Positions 8,046 to 16,099 of a stretch of 19,517 nucleotides of DNA are shown piece by piece. The position numbers and the translations under genes were made by a program. The first letter of the stretch is position 1; each line of letters opens with the position of its first letter. The notes below the pieces were generated by a model. The model did not search any database, was not told the origin of the DNA, and was given only the letters and a program-made list of their open reading frames with translations. Source of the stretch: Kiritimatiellales bacterium (GTDB lineage: Bacteria > Verrucomicrobiota > Kiritimatiellia > Kiritimatiellales > Pontiellaceae); assembly GCA_021734595.1 (NCBI GenBank), contig JAIPIO010000022.1, forward strand, positions 1-19,517, written 5' to 3'.

Positions 8046-9137
8046 ATGCCGGATGCGCTTAAATTGACTCGGTTAATAAAAAAGAAAATGAAAAACCGTC
8101 CCGTACAATCGATTTTGGTGCGATGTCCCAACTGGGTTGGCGACATTGTAATGGCTACCCCGGTTTACGAGTGCCTGCGGAACAATTTTCCGGATGCGCG
8201 GATAACCGCCCTGATCCGTCCGTATGCCAAAGGCATTCTGGAGGATGCTCCCTGGTTTGACTCGATCATTGACTGCAATGACAAGAAGCGCACTGGAATG
8301 CGGGAAACCGTTCGCCAAATCCGAAAAACGAAACCGGATATGGCGATTCTTTTGCCCAACTCCCTGCGCGCCTACACAACAGTGCTGCGGGGCGGGGCAC
8401 GGAAAATCTACGGCTACCGCCGCAACGTGCAGCGTTTTTTCCTGAGCGGCGGGCCAACGCCCAAACGCGATGAAAACGGATTCCTGCCGCTGCCGATGAT
8501 TGAATATTACCTTGAAATCTGTCGCAGCATGGGGCTGGAGATCCAGGAGAATCCGAAACCGGCGCTCTATATTTCCCCGGCGTTGGAAAAGGCGGGCGAC
8601 GAATATCTGGAACGGTTTGGAATCACTGCGGGCGATTTGGTGGTGGGGCTCAATCCAGGAGCCAAGTTTGGTTCGTCCAAATGCTGGCCGCCGGAATATT
8701 TCGCGAAGCTGGCCGATCTGCTCCATGGGGAGCTGGGTTGCAAAATCCTGCTGCTGGTGGGACCGGGCGAGGAGGGCATCGCTCAACAGATCGAGGAAAA
8801 AGCCACGGTTCCCGTTGTCAATACGTCATCGGACATCGCCGATCTGGCCATGCTAAAGCCGCTGATCAAGCGCTGCGATTTGCTGGTTACCAACGATACG
8901 GGGCCGCGCCATTATGCGGTGGCGTTCGACCGTCCGGTGGTGGTGTTGATGGGGCCGACCGATTCGCGCTACACGGCGTCCAATCTGGATAAAACAGTGG
9001 TGCTTCAGAAAACGATGGGTTGCGTTCCGTGCCATCTAAAGACCTGCCCGGACGAGCATCGCTGCATGTGCGAGATCACGCCGCAGGAGGTTTGCGAGGC
9101 GGTTCTTGGGCTTTGCAGAAAGGAATCGGTTATATGA
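8046..9137 (+). CDS. Lipopolysaccharide heptosyltransferase II-like (GT9)
   Basis: GT9 glycosyltransferase that adds a heptose or similar sugar to the lipopolysaccharide core at the cytoplasmic face. The 363 residues include VRCPNWVGDIVMATP (25-39), the N-terminal Rossmann motif of WaaF, and VTNDTGPRHYAVAFDRPVVVLMGPTD in the C-terminal domain. A cysteine cluster follows, CVPCHLKTCPDEHRCMCEITP, typical of heptosyltransferase II. ATG 8046 gives MPDALKL; ATG 8088 (MKNRPVQSILV) fits the family start better, but neither has a clear ribosome site. The stop overlaps the next start as ATGA (9134-9137), so translation is probably coupled. It is the first gene of a three-gene unit. The WaaF-like call is good; the exact sugar is unknown. 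Confidence 0.93.
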   Translation: MPDALKLTRLIKKKMKNRPVQSILVRCPNWVGDIVMATPVYECLRNNFPDARITALIRPYAKGILEDAPWFDSIIDCNDKKRTGMRETVRQIRKTKPDMAILLPNSLRAYTTVLRGGARKIYGYRRNVQRFFLSGGPTPKRDENGFLPLPMIEYYLEICRSMGLEIQENPKPALYISPALEKAGDEYLERFGITAGDLVVGLNPGAKFGSSKCWPPEYFAKLADLLHGELGCKILLLVGPGEEGIAQQIEEKATVPVVNTSSDIADLAMLKPLIKRCDLLVTNDTGPRHYAVAFDRPVVVLMGPTDSRYTASNLDKTVVLQKTMGCVPCHLKTCPDEHRCMCEITPQEVCEAVLGLCRKESVI

Positions 9138-10591
9138 GACCGGAAAAATACAGGGAACGCTGGAACTGTCTGAAGGAATCCGGAGGCGCCGCCGCCGGGC
9201 ATCTGGGGCGTCAAGTGGCGCTGTCGTTTCTCGACTGCTACCTTTATAACGACCGGTATGAGCAGGAATACATAGAGATTCTCTGCGAAATGGCTACTGC
9301 CGAGGATCCCGAAACCGCGCATGTCGCATCGTCCGCGCTTTTCGGGATTGTGGTGGAGGGAATCTGCGACGACTTCGAGGAGCTGCAAACGATCACCTAC
9401 AACCGGCTGATGAGCCAGATCATTTCGTTCTGCCGCAACCGACCGGAAGGCGCTGAAATGGATCGTGAGCTTCGCCGGTTTGGAATTGCCGACGTGGAAA
9501 CGCTGTATGGGCGGATCGAGCGGCTCCGCGCGGATAGCGACGGCTTTAGGCTGAAACTGGAAACCGCCTGCAAGGTGATTGTGTTGTCACGCATCACCAT
9601 TGGCGCGGACGTTGCGGTTACGAGTTCGATTATCCAGCGCGTGTGCACGGCGTTGCCGGAGGCGGAGGTCGTGGTGATTGGTAACGCGAAGCTGAATCAG
9701 ATCATCGGCGGCAACCCGGGCATCCGGCTCCATGCGGTGGCGTATCCCCGGCGCGGCGGATTGTTCGACCGCTTTCAGTCGTGGTTTGCGGTGCTGGCGG
9801 CGATCCGCGCCGAGATGGACGACGAACCCGACACGGTGGTGATCGATCCTGATTCGCGTCTTTCCCAGTTGGGTGTGTTGCCATTGATCGACGACGACAG
9901 ATACTATTTTTTCAACACGCGCGCGTGGTCGGCCTATCCCCCGAAAATCTCCATGTCGGAAATGTCCAACCACTGGATGGACAACGTCCTGGGCGAGGGG
10001 GCATACGCCCACCCGCAGGTTTGGCTGGCTCCATCCGTTGTCGAAAACGCCAAGTCGGCGGTGGGAACATTGCGGGAAGGCGGTTGCAACTCTGTTGTAG
10101 CCGTAAACATGGGCGTAGGAGGAAACGCCCGCAAGCGGGTCAGTACCGGGTTTGAGGAAAAGCTGCTGGAAGCCTTGCTCAAGGAACCGGATACGGTCGT
10201 TCTGTTGGATCGCGGTTTCGGCGAGGAGGAACTGGCCGCCAGCCAGCATTTGATGGATACGGTTAAGGCACATGGAATTGCCGTGGCCGATGCCAATTTG
10301 GGTTCGCTTCCAGCGTTGAAGTCCGGAATGATCGGAATCAAGCTTGAGCTTGACGAGGTGGCTGCGTTGATTTCACAGAGCGACCTGTTCATTGGTTACG
10401 ACTCCGCCTGCCAGCATATCGCGGCGGCGCTGGGCGTGCCGTGCAGAACCGTTTTTGCGGGAACGAACAATCCTCGTTTCGTGCGCCGGTGGCGCGCTTG
10501 CGGCGGCGGGGACACGGAACTGTTCCATGTGGACACGATCACGTCACCGCGCCATTTCGACGATGAAGACATAATTGAACGGATGTTCTAG
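9134..10591 (+). CDS. GT9-like glycosyltransferase with extra N-terminal domain
   Basis: 485 residues. About 1-145 is a mainly helical region I do not recognise. From about 147 a GT-B fold of GT9 type begins: VIVLSRITIGADVAVTSSI, then a strand-helix pattern with VVVIGNAKLNQIIGGNPGI. The C-terminal nucleotide-sugar half carries ISQSDLFIGYDSACQHIAAALGVP (compare the GT9 pattern D-S-G-x-x-H-x-A-x-A) followed by RTVFAGTNNPRFVRRW. Asp-Ser followed by an Ala-Cys pair replaces the usual Asp-Ser/Thr-Gly. The start is ATG 9134, with AAAGGAA about ten bases upstream, overlapping the previous stop; the longer frame back to 9020 lies inside the previous gene. It sits between a WaaF-like gene and a radical SAM gene, so a role in surface-glycan assembly is likely. 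Activity is unproven. Confidence 0.88.
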   Translation: MRPEKYRERWNCLKESGGAAAGHLGRQVALSFLDCYLYNDRYEQEYIEILCEMATAEDPETAHVASSALFGIVVEGICDDFEELQTITYNRLMSQIISFCRNRPEGAEMDRELRRFGIADVETLYGRIERLRADSDGFRLKLETACKVIVLSRITIGADVAVTSSIIQRVCTALPEAEVVVIGNAKLNQIIGGNPGIRLHAVAYPRRGGLFDRFQSWFAVLAAIRAEMDDEPDTVVIDPDSRLSQLGVLPLIDDDRYYFFNTRAWSAYPPKISMSEMSNHWMDNVLGEGAYAHPQVWLAPSVVENAKSAVGTLREGGCNSVVAVNMGVGGNARKRVSTGFEEKLLEALLKEPDTVVLLDRGFGEEELAASQHLMDTVKAHGIAVADANLGSLPALKSGMIGIKLELDEVAALISQSDLFIGYDSACQHIAAALGVPCRTVFAGTNNPRFVRRWRACGGGDTELFHVDTITSPRHFDDEDIIERMF

Positions 10592-12108
10592 TGAAAATAC
10601 TTTTTATCTATCCCAACACAGGTTCGCAGCTCGGTTTCAACTACGGCGTGGCACACATGTCCGCCATTCTGAAGGAGCAGGGGCACGAGGTGGAACTGAT
10701 GCACCTGTGCGAGGAACTTGCTCCGCTTCCGTCGCAGGAGGAGTTCTGCGCCTCCCTTAAATCCATCAATCCCGATGTGATCGGGTTTTCCGTGGTGACC
10801 AATCAATGGAATTACACGGTGGAGCTGGCGCGGTGGTGTCGCCAGACCGTTGACGCGCCGCTGGTCTGCGGCGGAATCCATGCAACCGTTGCCGAAAAGA
10901 AAGCCCTCGAAAGCGGCCTGTTTGATTATCTTTTCAAAGGGGAATGCGACGAAGCGTTTGCGGAGTTCATCCAAAGGTTGGAAAACGGTGAGTCCGTCGA
11001 TGATGTGCGCAATATGGGCCGGGTCGTTGACGGAGCCGTGAAGATGAATCTGCTGCGTCCGCTTCCAGACCTTGGAAACATGCCGATGAAGGATTATTCC
11101 ATTTTCGACTTCCAGAAAATGATCGACGCCAAACATGGCTGGGTGGGGCTGATGGCGTCGCGCGGCTGCCCGTATGCCTGTACCTACTGCTTCAACCATG
11201 TCGTTGTCGACATGTACCGCAAAGACCTGCAGTGCAGCGCCAGCGGCCTGAACTACATCCGCTATGCGCCCGTCGAGCAGATGATGGAGGAAATCCGCTT
11301 TCTGGAGAAAAACTACACCAACATCGACATGTATATTTTCGATGACGACCTGTTTACTTTCAACCGCGACTATCTGGTGGAATTCTGCGCGGCGTACAAA
11401 AAGACAACCCGGATTCCCTTTGTTGTAAATGGCCATGTTGGGCTGTTTGATGAGGAGCGTGCACGGGCATTGGCCGACGCCGGTTGCAAGATCGTCAAGT
11501 TTGGTCTTGAAAGCGGCAGTCAGAAAATCCGCGGCAAAGTAATGAACCGCCACATGACCAATGCCAATATTGCCAAGGCACTCGATCTGGTACGCGACTG
11601 CGGCATGCACAGTTCGGTGTTTGTGATGATCGGTCTGCCGCACGAAGACCTCGAAGACCTGTGGGGAACCGTCAACCTGTTGGCCACAGCGCGGCCAGGC
11701 CGCTTCCGCTGGACCTTCTTCTTCCCGTTTCCCGGCACCAAGGCGCACGAGATTGCGCTGGACGGCGGATTCATCGACGAGGAGAAGATGAAGAACATGG
11801 TCAATTTTACCGACGCCTCCTGTCTGCGCTTCAGCGAGGAACAGGATCTGCTACTGCAGAAGATCGGTAAAATCCTGCCTTGGTTCGTGAACGCCCGTGC
11901 CGACGGACCGGCGGCGGAAAGCTACAAGATGCGCGCCAATGAAATCATGGCCATGGACGCCGCCGAGTGGGAGATTGCCGCTCCCGGACTGTGCGATGAG
12001 GATGTGGTGCTCTCGCAACAAATGGTGGATGCCGGGCATAGCCACTACGCCATAAAGTACAACCGCTTCATGGGCGTCCTTTCCGACTATTTCCTCAACG
12101 AAAAATAG
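10591..12108 (+). CDS. B12-binding domain radical SAM protein
   Basis: 505 residues. About 1-130 is a Rossmann-like cobalamin-binding domain (MKILFIYPNTGSQLGFNYGVAHMSAILKEQGHEV is reported here only as its first part, MKILFIYPNTGSQLGFNYGV; later INPDVIGFSVVTNQ and CGGIHATV). Radical SAM cysteines are Cys193-x3-Cys197-x2-Cys200 in SRGCPYACTYCFN, followed by the TIM-barrel segments IFDDDLFTFNRDYL, KFGLESGSQKIRGKVMNR and VFVMIGLPHE. Family members methylate or rearrange unactivated carbons; the substrate here is unknown. The start is GTG 10591, sharing one base with the previous stop (TAGTG), so translation is coupled to the glycosyltransferase. That suggests a sugar, lipid or polyprenyl-linked glycan substrate, an inference from context. 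Oxygen sensitivity fits an anaerobe. An exact TTCCA-N5-TGGAA copy is at 11063-11077. Confidence 0.93.
   Translation: MKILFIYPNTGSQLGFNYGVAHMSAILKEQGHEVELMHLCEELAPLPSQEEFCASLKSINPDVIGFSVVTNQWNYTVELARWCRQTVDAPLVCGGIHATVAEKKALESGLFDYLFKGECDEAFAEFIQRLENGESVDDVRNMGRVVDGAVKMNLLRPLPDLGNMPMKDYSIFDFQKMIDAKHGWVGLMASRGCPYACTYCFNHVVVDMYRKDLQCSASGLNYIRYAPVEQMMEEIRFLEKNYTNIDMYIFDDDLFTFNRDYLVEFCAAYKKTTRIPFVVNGHVGLFDEERARALADAGCKIVKFGLESGSQKIRGKVMNRHMTNANIAKALDLVRDCGMHSSVFVMIGLPHEDLEDLWGTVNLLATARPGRFRWTFFFPFPGTKAHEIALDGGFIDEEKMKNMVNFTDASCLRFSEEQDLLLQKIGKILPWFVNARADGPAAESYKMRANEIMAMDAAEWEIAAPGLCDEDVVLSQQMVDAGHSHYAIKYNRFMGVLSDYFLNEK
11063..11077. repeat. TTCCA-N5-TGGAA palindrome, copy 8 (inside radical SAM gene)
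   Basis: TTCCAGACCTTGGAA, read in a different frame from the alr copy (codons for L-P-D-L-G). A one-mismatch variant lies at 10969-10983 in the same gene. Confidence 0.7.
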
Positions 12109-12110
12109 CG

Positions 12111-12130
12111 GTTTTCAGACCGTGGAAAAC
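12111..12130. terminator. Hairpin after the glycosyltransferase operon
   Basis: GTTTTC (12111-12116) pairs with GAAAAC (12125-12130) around an 8-base loop, two bases after the radical SAM stop. It resembles a decayed TTCCA-N5-TGGAA copy that has lost a base. No T run follows, so its role as a terminator is uncertain. Confidence 0.4.
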
Positions 12131-12150
12131 CATTCCGAGCAACTCTAGGC

Positions 12151-12178
12151 TTGAACTTTCCCTGCACAGGTCTAGAAT
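12151..12178 (+). promoter_or_regulatory. Sigma-70-type promoter for the small zinc-ribbon gene
   Basis: TTGAAC (12151-12156) and TAGAAT (12173-12178) are separated by 16 bases, just upstream of the strong ribosome site at 12193-12200. Both boxes are close to consensus. The start of transcription is predicted near 12185. Confidence 0.6.
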
Positions 12179-12203
12179 TTTAAAAAAGAAAAAAGGAGGA
12201 CTA

Positions 12204-12536
12204 ATGAAAAAATGGAAATGTATGTGTGGATATATTCATGATGGCGACGAAGTTTGCGACTTCTGCCCGAAGTGCGGGGCAAAGGGCGCTGATTTTACGC
12301 TGCTCGACGATGCCGCAGCCAATCTGGTTGAGCGTTCGCGGAACACCAACGCGCTCCACGCACAGCTGGTTGATCTGGCCCGCCAGATTGAACGGGTCTG
12401 CGAAGCCGGCATCAAGGATAACCTGGACCCGGGATGTGTGGATGTGTTTGAAAAATCACTGAAGGGTTCCTATCTAATGATGAAACTCTCATTGACCGAA
12501 ATGCAAGGCCACATGAACAAAGGCAAGTGGGGATAA
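12204..12536 (+). CDS. Small rubredoxin-like zinc-ribbon protein
   Basis: 110 residues. The N-terminal 30 look like the rubredoxin-type domain at the end of rubrerythrins (WKCMCGYIHDGDE then CPKCG): Cys6, Cys8, Cys21 and Cys24 are the likely Fe or Zn ligands. The first pair is C-x-C instead of the usual C-x2-C, and an extra Cys18 is present. The remainder (about 35-110) is helical, with a late LSLTEMQGHMNKGKWG tail, and lacks the ExxH motifs of a rubrerythrin di-iron site as far as I can see. AAGGAGGA (12193-12200) lies four bases from the ATG, an unusually strong ribosome site. It has its own promoter and terminator, so it is monocistronic and probably well expressed. A role in electron transfer or oxidative-stress defence in an anaerobe is plausible but unproven. 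Confidence 0.88.
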   Translation: MKKWKCMCGYIHDGDEVCDFCPKCGAKGADFTLLDDAAANLVERSRNTNALHAQLVDLARQIERVCEAGIKDNLDPGCVDVFEKSLKGSYLMMKLSLTEMQGHMNKGKWG

Positions 12537-12560
12537 GCGGAATGTTGTAATGGATCGGTC

Positions 12561-12585
12561 GAGGGTTGGAATGTTGAAAACCCTC
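12561..12585. repeat. Inverted repeat after the zinc-ribbon gene
   Basis: GAGGGTT (12561-12567) and AACCCTC (12579-12585) form a perfect 7-bp stem with an 11-base loop, immediately before the T-tailed terminator. Confidence 0.5.
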
Positions 12586-12590
12586 CACAG

Positions 12591-12620
12591 AACGCCTCGG
12601 TTTTTCCGGGGTGTTTTTTT
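12591..12620 (+). terminator. Intrinsic terminator of the zinc-ribbon gene
   Basis: AACGCCTCGG (12591-12600) pairs with CCGGGGTGTT (12606-12615), ten pairs with two G-T, around a TTTTT loop. It is followed by a run of T to 12620. Confidence 0.85.
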
Positions 12621-12722
12621 GTTGGCAAAATGCGGTAATGCGCGAACTGCACACTGAAACCGATTGCTGAAGAGACGGGATTCTGGTAGAAAACCTAGTT
12701 CAATTATTGAAAGGATTTCCTG

Positions 12723-14087
12723 ATGACAAAACTAGTTCTATCAACGGTTCTACTCGTTGCGATGATTCCGTCTTTTTTGATGGCCGATAATTGGGCGCAC
12801 TGGCGCGGCCCAACGGGAAACGGAATGGCCGCAAACGCGCATCCGCCGGTTGAGTGGAGCAGTATAAAGAATGTGAAGTGGAAGGTGGCTGTTCCCGGAC
12901 GCGGCACCGGTTCGCCGGTGATTTGGGAGCAGCGTGTTTTCGTCGTAACGGCGGTTCCAACGGGAAACAAAGCAGTGGGCAATGACACTGCGCAGCAGAA
13001 ACCGCCTGTCGAATCTTCCAAACGTCCCCAATCCCAAGGGGACAGGAAAGGCCGTGGTCGGCCCGGTGGTCGGAGTAGCGGCGGCGGAGCAACTGAAATG
13101 GCATTCAAGATTCTCTGTTTCGACCGCAGCAGCGGGAAACTGCTTTGGGAGCAGACTGCCACGATTGCAACACCTCACCAGAGAACACACACCACAAACG
13201 GTTTCGCATCCGCATCGCCCTGTACCGATGGGCAGCATGTTTACGTTCACTTCGGTTCGCGCGGACTTTACTGCTACACGATGGACGGCAAGCTGGTATG
13301 GAACAGGAAGTTCGGGGAAATGGACACTCGAAGCAGTTTTGGCGAAGGAAGCTCGCCAACACTCGCGGGTGGCAAGATCCTGGTGCCGTGGGATCACGAG
13401 GGAGCCTCGTTCCTGTATGCACTCGATAAGTTGAACGGTGAGACGCTTTGGAAAACCGAACGTGATGAACCGACGTGCTGGGCTACGCCTTTAGTCGTCG
13501 ATCACAACGGAGCGAAACAGGTTGTCATGAACGGACAAACCTGCGCCAGGGCGTACGATCTGGAAACGGGGAAAGAACGCTGGCGCTGCGGCGGTCAAAC
13601 CGAGCGCCCGGTCGCGTCGGCGGTTGCCGCGGATGGTCTTGTCATCATCGGAAGCGGCTACAAAGGCTGTTTTATGGGTGCCTTCCGTCTGGATGGTCAA
13701 GGTGACATTGAAAACACAAAACATGTCGTCTGGACGTTGGATAAAGATACCCCTGATATTGGTTCGCCATTGCTGTCGGACGGACGCGTGTACTTTTATA
13801 AAGGAAAATCAGGAGACTTGTCGTGTGTTGACGCCGCCACTGGAAAACCCCACTACATGACCGCTGATATTCCAGGCCTCAAGAGCACCTATGCGTCACC
13901 CATGGCGGCCGGTGGCCACGTTTATCTGACGGGTCGCAGCGGAACGACTGTGGTGATCAAGGACAGCGATAAATTAACTATTGTCGCAAGCAACTCGGTC
14001 GGCGAAACGGTCGATGCCACGCCGGCACCCGTTGACAACGAACTGTTCATCCGTGGCGAAAACCATTTGTTCTGCATTTCGGAGTAG
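12723..14087 (+). CDS. Secreted PQQ-like beta-propeller repeat protein
   Basis: 454 residues with a signal peptide (hydrophobic 4-19, cleavage after FLMA, residue 21). The mature part begins with the WAHWRGPTGNGMA motif seen in many planctomycete and verrucomicrobial PQQ-like propellers. Propeller blades show the repeating T/S-G-K-x-x-W pattern: SSGKLLWE, MDGKLVWN, LNGETLWK and ETGKERWR. No dehydrogenase catalytic set or cytochrome domain is present, so PQQ binding is not implied. A low-complexity Pro/Gly/Arg/Ser-rich insert at about residues 80-122 separates the first blade from the rest and is probably a surface loop. AAAGGA (12710-12715) lies seven bases upstream of the ATG. It stands alone between two terminated or oppositely directed genes. 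The function is unknown; a periplasmic or surface scaffold role is common for such proteins. Confidence 0.92.
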   Translation: MTKLVLSTVLLVAMIPSFLMADNWAHWRGPTGNGMAANAHPPVEWSSIKNVKWKVAVPGRGTGSPVIWEQRVFVVTAVPTGNKAVGNDTAQQKPPVESSKRPQSQGDRKGRGRPGGRSSGGGATEMAFKILCFDRSSGKLLWEQTATIATPHQRTHTTNGFASASPCTDGQHVYVHFGSRGLYCYTMDGKLVWNRKFGEMDTRSSFGEGSSPTLAGGKILVPWDHEGASFLYALDKLNGETLWKTERDEPTCWATPLVVDHNGAKQVVMNGQTCARAYDLETGKERWRCGGQTERPVASAVAADGLVIIGSGYKGCFMGAFRLDGQGDIENTKHVVWTLDKDTPDIGSPLLSDGRVYFYKGKSGDLSCVDAATGKPHYMTADIPGLKSTYASPMAAGGHVYLTGRSGTTVVIKDSDKLTIVASNSVGETVDATPAPVDNELFIRGENHLFCISE

Positions 14088-14211
14088 TCCAGCTTCTTCA
14101 ATTACACATATCCATAAATCCGAGCCACTACGAGGCGGCTGTTTATTATAAATGTGTTATGAATTTCAATACCTATTCAGTACCTAGAGTCCTTTACAAC
14201 CATCTTGCGCT

Positions 14212-15537
14212 TCACGGCGCACGGAAGCGATAGAAGCTCGACGGACGATTCAATGACTGGGGATCGTTGAACTCTGCTGAGCCGCCGATCAGCGTGTTGG
14301 TTTCCACGGGGATCCAAGCGGGATTGACCAAATTCGTGCAGGCTTCCACCACGATGGCCAAGTTGCTTGATCCGGTGATGGTGAACCCGAATGGATTCAG
14401 CGCCACACCGAGGTTCTGCACCTGCAGATTCCAGAGCACGGTCGGCCGACCGCCAAACGTCGCACCCCATCCGGTGGTCCCGGGCATGTAGTAGACAGTC
14501 ACATTATCGGCACCAAGGAATACATCCGAACCCAAGCTGGGGGCGTTCCCCAGGAAATAAACTGCCGTCAGGCCGATGCAATTATAGAGCGCATAGTCTC
14601 CGATGAAGGTGACGCTGTCGGGGAGCGTGATACTGGTTATGTTGGTGCAGTCAGCGAACGCAGAAACGCCGATTGATTCAACACTGTTGCCTGTCGTAAT
14701 GTTGGTCAGACCCGAGCAGGCACGGAACGCATAGTCTCCGATGGAAGTCACGCCATTGGGGATCGTGACGCTGCCAAGGTTGGTGCACGAATAGAACGTC
14801 CAATCCCCGATGCTGGTGATACCGTCGCCAATCGTGACGCTGCCAAGGCTGGCGCACTCATAAAACGCCCAATCCCCGATGCTGGCAACGCTGTCGGGGA
14901 GCGTAATACCGATCAGATCGGTGCAGTGAGAGAATACCGCGAATCCGATGCCGGTAACGCTGTCGGGGATCGCGACGTTGCCAAGGCTGGAGCAGTAAGC
15001 AAACGCATAGCCTCCGATATTGGTGACGCCGTTGCCAATCGTGACGCTGCCAAGGCTGGTGCAGTCATAGAACGCAGAGCCTCCGATATCGATCACGCTG
15101 TCGGGTATCGTGACGCTACCAAGGCTAGTGCAGTAAGAGAACGCAGAACTTCCGATATTGGTGACGGCGTTGCCAATCGTGACGCTGCCAAGAATGGTGC
15201 AGTCCTCGAACGCATTGTCCCCGATGCTGGTGACGCTGTCGGGGATCGTGATGCTGGTCAGGGTGTCATAGTCATAGAACGCATCGTTTGCGATGGCGGT
15301 GACGGGTTTACCCTCAATAATAGACGGAATGACCACCGCGCCGCCGGAACCTGTGTAGCCGGTTATGGTGACGGTGCCGTTGTTGGCTGTGTAGGTGAAA
15401 TCCCCGAACGGGTCCGCTGCCGATATTCCAGCCGTTGCCAGCAAACAAAGCACCGGGAATATTATCCTGCCGACCCGCATCGGGTGGAGTGTAGGTTGCA
15501 CCGCTTTTTTCCACAGAGTCATCGAGACTGTTTTCAT
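14212..15537 (-). CDS. BspA-type leucine-rich-repeat surface protein
   Basis: 441 residues. The long signal peptide has a basic N-region of about 24 residues, a hydrophobic core at 25-38 and a cleavage site near ISAA (41). After a capping unit (AVVIPSIIEGKPVTAIAND...AF), eleven tandem 23-residue repeats cover residues 93-345 (bases 14503-15261), pattern L-x-S-V-T-I-P-D-S-V-T-S-I-G-x-x-A-F-x-x-C-T-S. The last repeat is degenerate. Units of IPDSV type and IGNGV type partly alternate. The C-terminal 70 residues (from about LQVQNLG to FYRFRAP) look like a separate beta domain common in secreted verrucomicrobial and kiritimatiellal proteins. A strong ribosome site, GAGGGGGG, lies four bases before the ATG. 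Such proteins usually sit at the cell surface and mediate binding; the ligand is unknown. Confidence 0.94.
   Translation of the reverse strand: MKTVSMTLWKKAVQPTLHPMRVGRIIFPVLCLLATAGISAADPFGDFTYTANNGTVTITGYTGSGGAVVIPSIIEGKPVTAIANDAFYDYDTLTSITIPDSVTSIGDNAFEDCTILGSVTIGNAVTNIGSSAFSYCTSLGSVTIPDSVIDIGGSAFYDCTSLGSVTIGNGVTNIGGYAFAYCSSLGNVAIPDSVTGIGFAVFSHCTDLIGITLPDSVASIGDWAFYECASLGSVTIGDGITSIGDWTFYSCTNLGSVTIPNGVTSIGDYAFRACSGLTNITTGNSVESIGVSAFADCTNITSITLPDSVTFIGDYALYNCIGLTAVYFLGNAPSLGSDVFLGADNVTVYYMPGTTGWGATFGGRPTVLWNLQVQNLGVALNPFGFTITGSSNLAIVVEACTNLVNPAWIPVETNTLIGGSAEFNDPQSLNRPSSFYRFRAP
14503..15261 (-). repeat. Eleven 69-base repeats encoding LRR_5 units
   Basis: Eleven tandem 69-base units encode 23 residues each. 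High DNA similarity between units (for example the string atcgtgacgctgccaagg recurs on the plus strand) suggests recent duplication or recombination. It also produces a long antisense open frame that is not a gene. Confidence 0.85.
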
Positions 15538-15891
15538 GATCCCCCCTCGTTGAATGCCGTTTCAATCCTCCGTTATGTTACCGACAAAGCAAATGAGATT
15601 GTGGAATATTTCGCTCAAAACCCTTGGTAGCATTGCATCAATCCCAGTAATAAAGCAAGAAGAACCGTTAGTCTGGGCGGTCAGCGGCATCACCCTGGAT
15701 TCGTTGCGGGTGATCTTCAGGTGAGATAATGGAAGACGGTGGCCAACTCATTTGAGCACCCTGATTGGAGTCCACCGCCTATAGGCAGAAGCCAGCTCTT
15801 CTGATAGAGTAGTATCAAGTGTTTTTTCACACATTTTTATTCATCCTGACACATATTATGTCTACTTGGAATAGGTCCAGCCTGAGGGAAT

Positions 15892-15912
15892 AATGAGGTT
15901 GTTTTCCTCATT
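15892..15912 (+). terminator. Possible terminator-like hairpin
   Basis: AATGAGG and CCTCATT pair perfectly (7 bp) around TTGTTTT, followed by a T-rich tail (TATTAGGGTTTTT) on the plus strand. No gene ends nearby, so it may be left over from a lost gene. Confidence 0.3.
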
Positions 15913-15924
15913 TATTAGGGTTTT

Positions 15925-15938
15925 TGGCGGAGAGGGGG
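15925..15938. repeat. Duplicate of tRNA-Ser 3' end (possible attachment-site remnant)
   Basis: TGGCGGAGAGGGGG is identical to the tRNA-Ser 3' end including encoded CCA (16100-16113, both read on the plus strand). A direct repeat of a tRNA 3' end 175 bases away is the usual scar of integrase-driven insertion. No integrase is present. Confidence 0.5.
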
Positions 15939-16099
15939 AATGACGTTTCGCTTTGCTTTACTCCCCGCATTCGGGGGGTTATTGGGCCTTGGTACCCCGC
16001 CAGTACCCCGAAACAAGAAATAATGGCACAAATGGCAACAATTTTTAACCGGGAGTCTGTAGCAGTATATCTGCGCTTGAATTAGTAATAGCAGTAAAA

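Larger units (their letters stand above)
15538..16099. other. Non-coding stretch between LRR gene and tRNA-Ser
   Basis: No supportable gene. It holds the LRR gene leader (about 15538-15640), stretches of unlike composition, a 7-bp hairpin AATGAGG/CCTCATT (15892-15912), a copy of the tRNA-Ser 3' end (15925-15938), a hairpin CCCCG/CGGGG (15963-15976) and a direct repeat of GTACCCCG near 15992-16010. The debris-like character next to a tRNA suggests an old integration site. Confidence 0.5.

Noticed and set aside
10588..11748. Minus-strand open frame of 386 codons
   Set aside because: It lies wholly opposite the radical SAM gene, whose motifs and codon pattern are clear.
12664..12692. Promoter TTGCTG-N17-TAGAAA before the PQQ-like gene
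   Set aside because: Spacing is right but both boxes match the consensus poorly; too weak to list as a feature.
14926..15630. Plus-strand open frame of 234 codons across the LRR gene
   Set aside because: It is the antisense image of the 69-base repeats; the product is a repetitive Asp/Ala/Arg string with no family features and no ribosome site.
15640..15890. Possible transposase or other coding remnant
   Set aside because: Short translated stretches on both strands are broken by stops, and I could not match any to a transposase family; described only as non-coding.
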